Positions 60,301 to 64,000 of a stretch of DNA of 64,000 nucleotides are shown one piece after another (positions within the stretch are counted from its first letter, which is position 1; each line of letters begins with the position of its first letter). Made by a program: the position numbers and the translations under genes. Source of the stretch: Manduca sexta (Eukaryota; Arthropoda; Insecta; Lepidoptera; Sphingidae); the NCBI RefSeq assembly GCF_014839805.1, contig NC_051118.1:8982391-9046390 (forward strand), given 5' to 3'. A model generated the notes under the pieces. That model was not told the DNA's origin. It saw only the letters and a list, made by a program, of their open reading frames with translations, and made no database searches.

Positions 60301-63300
60301 GATGCTGGTGAGCACGGCGGCGCGGGCGGCGCGGGCGCAGAGTATATAGTGTGTGTGCGCGTACCGACGGTGTCGCCGGCGGCGATGGGTACGATGCTGG
60401 TGAGCACGGCGGCGCGGGCGGCGCGGGCGCAGAGTATATAGTGTGTGTGCGCGTACCGACGGTGTCGCCGGCGGCGATGGGTACGATGCTGGTGAGCACG
60501 GCGGCGCGGGCGGCGCGGGCGCAGAGTATATAGTGTGTGTGCGCGTACGTCGGTGTCGCCGGCGGCGATGGGGTACGATGCTGGTGAGCACGGCGGCGCG
60601 GGCGGCGCGGGCGCAGAGTATATAGTGTGTGTGCGCGTACCGACGGTGTCGCCGGCGGCGATGGGTACGATGCTGGTGAGCACGGCGGCGCGGGCGGCGC
60701 GGGCGCAGAGTATATAGTGTGTGTGCGCGTACCGACGGTGTCGCCGGCGGCGATGGGTACGATGCTGGTGAGCACGGCGGCGCGGGCGGCGCGGGCGCAG
60801 AGTATATAGTGTGTGTGCGCGTACCGACGGTGTCGCCGGCGGCGATGGGTACGATGCTGGTGAGCACGGCGGCGCGGGCGGCGCGGGCGCAGAGTATATA
60901 GTGTGTGTGCGCGTACCGACGGTGTCGCCGGCGGCGATGGGTACGATGCTGGTGAGCACGGCGGCGCGGGCGGCGCGGGCGCAGAGTATATAGTGTGTGT
61001 GCGCGTACCGACGGTGTCGCCGGCGGCGATGGGTACGATGCTGGTGAGCACGGCGGCGCGGGCGGCGCGGGCGCAGAGTATATAGTGTGTGTGCGCGTAC
61101 CGACGGTGTCGCCGGCGGCGATGGGTACGATGCTGGTGAGCACGGCGGCGCGGGCGGCGCGGGCGCAGAGTATATAGTGTGTGTGCGCGTACCGACGGTG
61201 TCGCCGGCGGCGATGGGTACGATGCTGGTGAGCACGGCGGCGCGGGCGGCGCGGGCGCAGAGTATATAGTGTGTGTGCGCGTACCGACGGTGTCGCCGGC
61301 GGCGATGGGTACGATGCTGGTGAGCACGGCGGCGCGGGCGGCGCGGGCGCAGAGTATATAGTGTGTGTGCGCGTACCGACGGTGTCGCCGGCGGCGATGG
61401 GTACGATGCTGGTGAGCACGGCGGCGCGGGCGGCGCGGGCGCAGAGTATATAGTGTGTGTGCGCGTACCGACGGTGTCGCCGGCGGCGATGGGTACGATG
61501 CTGGTGAGCACGGCGGCGCGGGCGGCGCGGGCGCAGAGTATATAGTGTGTGTGCGCGTACCGACGGTGTCGCCGGCGGCGATGGGTACGATGCTGGTGAG
61601 CACGGCGGCGCGGGCGGCGCGGGCGCAGAGTATATAGTGTGTGTGCGCGTACCGACGGTGTCGCCGGCGGCGATGGGTACGATGCTGGTGAGCACGGCGG
61701 CGCGGGCGGCGCGGGCGCAGAGTATATAGTGTGTGTGCGCGTACCGACGGTGTCGCCGGCGGCGATGGGTACGATGCTGGTGAGCACGGCGGCGCGGGCG
61801 GCGCGGGCGCAGAGTATATAGTGTGTGTGCGCGTACCGACGGTGTCGCCGGCGGCGATGGGTACGATGCTGGTGAGCACGGCGGCGCGGGCGGCGCGGGC
61901 GCAGAGTATATAGTGTGTGTGCGCGTACCGACGGTGTCGCCGGCGGCGATGGGTACGATGCTGGTGAGCACGGCGGCGCGGGCGGCGCGGGCGCAGAGTA
62001 TATAGTGTGTGCGCGTACCGACGGTGTCGCCGGCGGCGATGGGTACGATGCTGGTGAGCACGGCGGCGCGGGCGCGCGGGCGCAGAGTATATAGTGTGTG
62101 TGCGCGTACCGACGGTGTCGCCGGCGGCGATGGGTACGATGCTGGTGAGCACGGCGGCGCGGGCGGCGCGGGCGCAGAGTATATAGTGTGTGTGCGCGTA
62201 CCGACGGTGTCGCCGGCGGCGATGGGTACGATGCTGGTGAGCACGGCGGCGCGGGCGGCGCGGGCGCAGAGTATAGTGTGTGTGCGCGTACCGACGGTGT
62301 CGCCGGCGGCGATGGGTACGATGCTGGTGAGCACGGCGGCGCGGGCGGCGCGGGCGCAGTGTCTAGTGTGTGTGCGCGTACCGACGGTGTCGCCGGCGGC
62401 GATGGGTACGATGCTGGTGAGCTGGGCTCGGCGTGGGGCGCGGGCGCAGAGTATATAGTGTGTGTGCGCGTACCGACGGTGTCGCCGGCGGCGATGGGTA
62501 CGATGCTGGTGAGCACGGCGGCGCGGGCGGCGCGGGCGCAGAGTATATAGTGTGTGTGCGCGTACCGACGGTGTCGCCGGCGGCGATGGGTACGATGCTG
62601 GTGAGCACGGCGGCGCGGGCGGCGCGGGCGCAGAGTATATAGTGTGTGTGCGCGTACCGACGGTGTCGCCGGCGGCGATGGGTACGATGCTGGTGAGCAC
62701 GGCGGCGCGGGCGGCGCGGGCGCAGAGTATATAGTGTGTGTGCGCGTACCGACGGTGTCGCCGGCGGCGATGGGTACGATGCTGGTGAGCACGGCGGCGC
62801 GGGCGGCGCGGGCGCAGAGTATATAGTGTGTGTGCGCGTACCGACGGTGTCGCCGGCGGCGATGGGTACGATGCTGGTGAGCACGGCGGCGCGGGCGGCG
62901 CGGGCGCAGAGTATATAGTGTGTGTGCGCGTACCGACGGTGTCGCCGGCGGCGATGGGTACGATGCTGGTGAGCACGGCGGCGCGGGCGGCGCGGGCGCA
63001 GAGTATATAGTGTGTGTGCGCGTACCGACGGTGTCGCCGGCGGCGATGGGTACGATGCTGGTGAGCACGGCGGCGCGGGCGGCGCGGGCGCAGAGTATAT
63101 AGTGTGTGTGCGCGTACCGACGGTGTCGCCGGCGGCGATGGGTACGATGCTGGTGAGCACGGCGGCGCGGGCGGCGCGGGCGCAGAGTATATAGTGTGTG
63201 TGCGCGTACCGACGGTGTCGCCGGCGGCGATGGGTACGATGCTGGTGAGCACGGCGGCGCGGGCGGCGCGGGCGCAGAGTATATAGTGTGTGTGCGCGTA

Positions 63301-64000
63301 CCGACGGTGTCGCCGGCGGCGATGGGTACGATGCTGGTGAGCACGGCGGCGCGGGCGGCGCGGGCGCAGAGTATATAGTGTGTGTGCGCGTACCGACGGT
63401 GTCGCCGGCGGCGATGGGTACGATGCTGGTGAGCACGGCGGCGCGGGCGGCGCGGGCGCAGAGTATATAGTGTGTGTGCGCGTACCGACGGTGTCGCCGG
63501 CGGCGATGGGTACGATGCTGGTGAGCACGGCGGCGCGGGCGGCGCGGGCGCAGAGTATATAGTGTGTGTGCGCGTACCGACGGTGTCGCCGGCGGCGATG
63601 GGTACGATGCTGGTGAGCACGGCGGCGCGGGCGGCGCGGGCGCAGAGTATATAGTGTGTGTGCGCGTACCGACGGTGTCGCCGGCGGCGATGGGTACGAT
63701 GCTGGTGAGCACGGCGGCGCGGGCGGCGCGGGCGCAGAGTATATAGTGTGTGTGCGCGTACCGACGGTGTCGCCGGCGGCGATGGGTACGATGCTGGTGA
63801 GCACGGCGGCGCGGGCGGCGCGGGCGCAGAGTATATAGTGTGTGTGCGCGTACCGACGGTGTCGCCGGCGGCGATGGGTACGATGCTGGTGAGCACGGCG
63901 GCGCGGCGGCGCGGGCGCAGAGTATATAGTGTGTGTGCGCGTACCGACGGTGTCGCCGGCGGCGATGGGTACGATGCTGGTGAGCACGGCGGCGCGGGCG
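39617..64000 (-). CDS. EFR3: EFR3 (rolling blackout), C-terminal ~511 residues; 5' part lies beyond the window
   Basis: Twelve exons join in phase downstream of a partial one: array C exon (donor copies from 59813 upward), then 59682-59752, 59387-59581, 58513-58682, 55365-55468, 54339-54459, 51333-51468, 50455-50571, 49877-49997, 49518-49606, 47617-47712, 45359-45520 and 39617-39772. EFR3 is a palmitoylated helical-repeat scaffold that anchors PI4-kinase IIIalpha at the plasma membrane. Family landmarks: IAAGDTVGPSVLEIINNLL, ALGEFADHLPDFQ, FMIVNKIP-like IMMFIVNKIP, ILLKSLLK, VEKCSRQDVIFI, IYTTVALLCIEV, VEARREECPHLLP, and a charged C-terminal helix ending KDKLEEIF. With about 310 residues expected upstream, the total fits the ~820-830 aa family size. 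The exon at 49518-49606 has a weak GTCTGT donor, and 47617-47712 is less certain. Three exons carry splice-donor tandem arrays. Confidence 0.88.
40066..45464 (-). repeat. Array A: 35 copies of an EFR3 exon end plus splice donor (143/158-bp units)
   Basis: On the minus strand each unit holds about 103 bases of the penultimate EFR3 exon (AERREAERRRATLNN...LTQPE), the donor GTGAGG and 49 more intron bases. The plus-strand block ATCAGGGCGGATACATG starts at 40081, 40239, 40382, 40540 and so on to 45307: 35 copies. About 24 intervals are 158 bp and about 10 are 143 bp; the difference is one 15-bp copy encoding EAERR. Three intervals gain one or two C bases (ending 41000, 42665 and 43757). The edges share TCCGCCTCRCTCGGG: 40066-40080 in the intron and 45450-45464 in the exon. 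Confidence 0.95.
46993..47567. mobile_element. MITE, Tc1/mariner-like, in an EFR3 intron
   Basis: Inverted ends TATAGAGGGTGTCCCAAAA / TTTTGGGACACTCTGTATA extend inward through CGGAGGTCCA...GAGCAC (about 50 bases), with TA at both borders. No transposase coding. 575 bp, palindromic overall. Confidence 0.7.
48062..48280 (+). repeat. Dispersed repeat D
   Basis: Same block order as 9868-10115, with a deletion in the middle: GGTGGTAGGATATATTTTAG, GGATAGCTACC, GGTGTTAAAACCCG, TAATTGTGTCGACTATCGAG, GGTAATCATCTCTCGTCAGTC. Confidence 0.6.
48485..48825 (-). mobile_element. SINE family B, most complete copy
   Basis: On the minus strand a GACTGGCTCGGTGGCGTAAT head (box A) and GGGTTCGAATCCC (box B, about 48747-48759) are followed by the body shared with 34890-35065, ending near GGCCGCCGTGGTCGAAATTC. 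In an EFR3 intron. Confidence 0.65.
48927..49361 (+). mobile_element. SINE family A, full-length, tRNA-derived head
   Basis: Head GCGGCGATAGCCTAGTTGG contains box A. GGTTCCAATCC (48979-48989) is box B. The body follows (CATGTTGCACTATG, AAAACATCGTGAGG, GCCAGCGTGGTGGA), then a TATTATTATTATTA tail. It lies on the plus strand, antisense to EFR3. The second full copy is at 53751-54209. Confidence 0.8.
49362..49517. other. EFR3 intron start after the 49518-49606 exon
   Basis: AT-rich SINE flank, then a GC-poor run with repeated AGGGACAGTGTAG. It matters only because it follows the weak GTCTGT donor. No better GT donor in a compatible position was seen within the next ~100 bases. Confidence 0.3.
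51960..52030 (+). pseudogene. Isolated THAP-domain first exon nested in an EFR3 intron
   Basis: ATG at 51960 opens 23 codons, MTQCCVKGCKSNSRKKD...FH, ending in AG before a GTTAGT donor. This is the N-terminus of a THAP (C2CH) zinc finger: the first Cys pair with C-x4-C spacing, the basic linker, and the hydrophobic-FH lead-in to the FP motif. No exon continuing the finger (W, C-x2-H, AVPTIF) was found on the plus strand before 54300. It could be the start of a gene with a long intron, or a stranded transposase or gene exon. Confidence 0.55.
53560..53750 (+). pseudogene. LINE ORF2 C-terminal zinc-finger relic
   Basis: The frame ends with CNYNLTR-like sequence, then FKTKIGFSSHIRSHKKRR. The final KIG-x-x-SH-x-x-x-H pattern is the usual C-terminal finger of many LINE polyproteins. 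The expected first cysteines are partly lost. A SINE A copy begins directly after it (53751), so the two may have arrived in series. A poly(A)-like run lies upstream at about 53529-53539. Confidence 0.4.
53751..54209 (+). mobile_element. SINE family A, second full-length copy
   Basis: GCGGCGATAGCCTAGTTGTATG head with box A, GGTTCAAATCC box B, a shared body with a duplicated CACACCTCTGAC segment, and an ATT tail ending near 54209. 5' flank is A-rich. Confidence 0.8.
54247..54321. repeat. (ATC)25 microsatellite next to an EFR3 splice donor
   Basis: About 25 uninterrupted CAT/ATC trinucleotides. On the EFR3 strand they begin 17 bases into the intron after the exon ending at 54339. Confidence 0.95.
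54483..54805. mobile_element. MITE with ~40-bp inverted repeats
   Basis: Ends ACCAGTATACAGGGTG and CACCCTGTATACTGGT are exact complements. Similarity continues through TTTTTGAGA and GGGGCAGTAAGG / CCTTTACTGTCCC. The TATACAGGG ends and TA borders suggest a Tc1/mariner-type origin. Two shorter TATACAGGGTGAA scraps lie at about 49730-49812. Confidence 0.7.
55972..58651 (-). repeat. Array B: 15 copies of an EFR3 exon end plus splice donor (176-180-bp units)
   Basis: Each unit on the minus strand holds about 145 bases of the exon at 58513-58682 (KAFPGAFLEALV...RRHNAPRLAQP), the donor GTGAGT and about 27 more intron bases rich in GTAGGT. Plus-strand positions just exonic to the donors are 58513, 58337, 58159, 57983, 57805, 57627, 57451, 57271, 57095, 56917, 56738, 56560, 56384, 56206 and 56028. 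Length differences come mainly from one CG dinucleotide. The edges are an exact 17-bp direct repeat, GCCGGGGAACGCTTTGG, at 55972-55988 (intron) and 58635-58651 (exon). Confidence 0.95.
58715..59375. repeat. Minisatellite of ~19-20-bp units, split by a retroelement
   Basis: Units of the type CCTGAGCATCGATTCAACTA repeat at 58715-58762 and 59162-59375, with alternating variants. It fills the EFR3 intron between 58682 and 59387. The interruption at 58763-59161 is a separate insertion. Confidence 0.85.
58763..59161 (-). mobile_element. Retroelement insertion (non-LTR 3' end) with 14-bp target duplication
   Basis: CAATTCAAATACCC occurs directly before (58749-58762) and after (59162-59175) the insert. 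The left border is a TTCTTTTTTTT run, so the element is inverted with a poly(A)-like tail on the minus strand. Its minus-strand 5' part can be read as a short charged frame ending in a stop, consistent with a LINE C-terminus plus 3' UTR (R1/Jockey-like guess). Confidence 0.7.
59799..64000 (-). repeat. Array C: about 46 copies of an EFR3 exon end plus splice donor (92-bp units), continuing past the window
   Basis: On the minus strand each unit has about 66 exon bases (ARAARAAVLTSIVPIAAGDTV plus one base), the donor GTACGC, and about 20 intron bases (CACACACACTATATACTCT). Copies repeat every 92 bp from 59799. Most are identical. Variants include one at about 60545-60573, a cluster at 62005-62450 (small deletions, one heavily changed unit at about 62420-62440), and a short one at about 63900. 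The unit encodes a segment conserved in EFR3 just before the GPSVLEI exon, which proves the exon origin. Confidence 0.95.

Noticed and set aside
59799..63838. Dozens of identical 60-codon plus-strand frames
   Set aside because: One frame per pair of 92-bp units on the antisense strand; no independent coding evidence.
59717..63987. Very long minus-strand open frames (811, 1374 and 1419 codons)
   Set aside because: They run through the 92-bp array C because the unit lacks stops in all three frames. The translation cycles through frames, and only the short VLTSIVPIAAGDTV part is real EFR3 coding.
40066..64000. CRISPR-like regular repeats
   Set aside because: Units are contiguous, with no unique spacers, and derive from exon sequence of a eukaryotic gene.

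Overview
This is a eukaryotic nuclear window, almost certainly from a moth or butterfly. The genes are split into many short exons with GT/AG introns, the non-coding DNA is AT-rich, and the repeats (tRNA-headed SINEs with ATT tails, short non-autonomous Helitrons, LINE 3' ends, many MITEs) look lepidopteran. No species can be named from the sequence alone. There are no operons, CRISPR arrays or rRNA genes, and I found no functional tRNA.

Layout. 1-3025: repeat-rich flank with one Helitron that has precise ends. 3026-7861 (-): complete 7-exon Tret1-like sugar transporter, 461 aa. 11358-13397 (-) and 14123-17802 (+): a head-to-head pair of secreted trypsin-fold proteins. Both are complete, 326 and 308 aa, and both have lost catalytic residues (pseudoproteases). 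18432-29042 (+): complete 13-exon NADPH-dependent oxidoreductase of the RTN4IP1 type, 508 aa, with an N-terminal extension and membrane anchor. Its introns hold a hAT element with target-site duplication, Helitron pieces and a LINE relic. 29043-39616: about 10.6 kb without a recognisable gene, containing MITEs, dispersed repeats and a perfect hairpin. 39617-64000 (-): the C-terminal ~511 codons of EFR3 (rolling blackout), the plasma-membrane scaffold for PI4-kinase IIIalpha. Its N-terminus lies beyond the window end.

The most striking feature lies in EFR3. Three of its exons have been expanded into long GC-rich tandem arrays. In each, the repeat unit is the 3' end of the exon plus the 5' splice donor plus the first bases of the intron: array A has 35 donor copies (143/158-bp unit), array B 15 (176-180 bp), and array C about 46 (92 bp, still running at the window edge). 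None of the common unit lengths is a multiple of three, the acceptors are never copied, and arrays A and B are bordered by short direct repeats shared between exon and intron. Together they make up more than 12 kb of the 24 kb of EFR3 seen here. The long reading frames in these arrays are by-products of the repeats, not genes.

The genes look functionally independent. The exon models are my own conceptual splicing. They are supported by continuous phase and consensus splice sites, not by transcripts.
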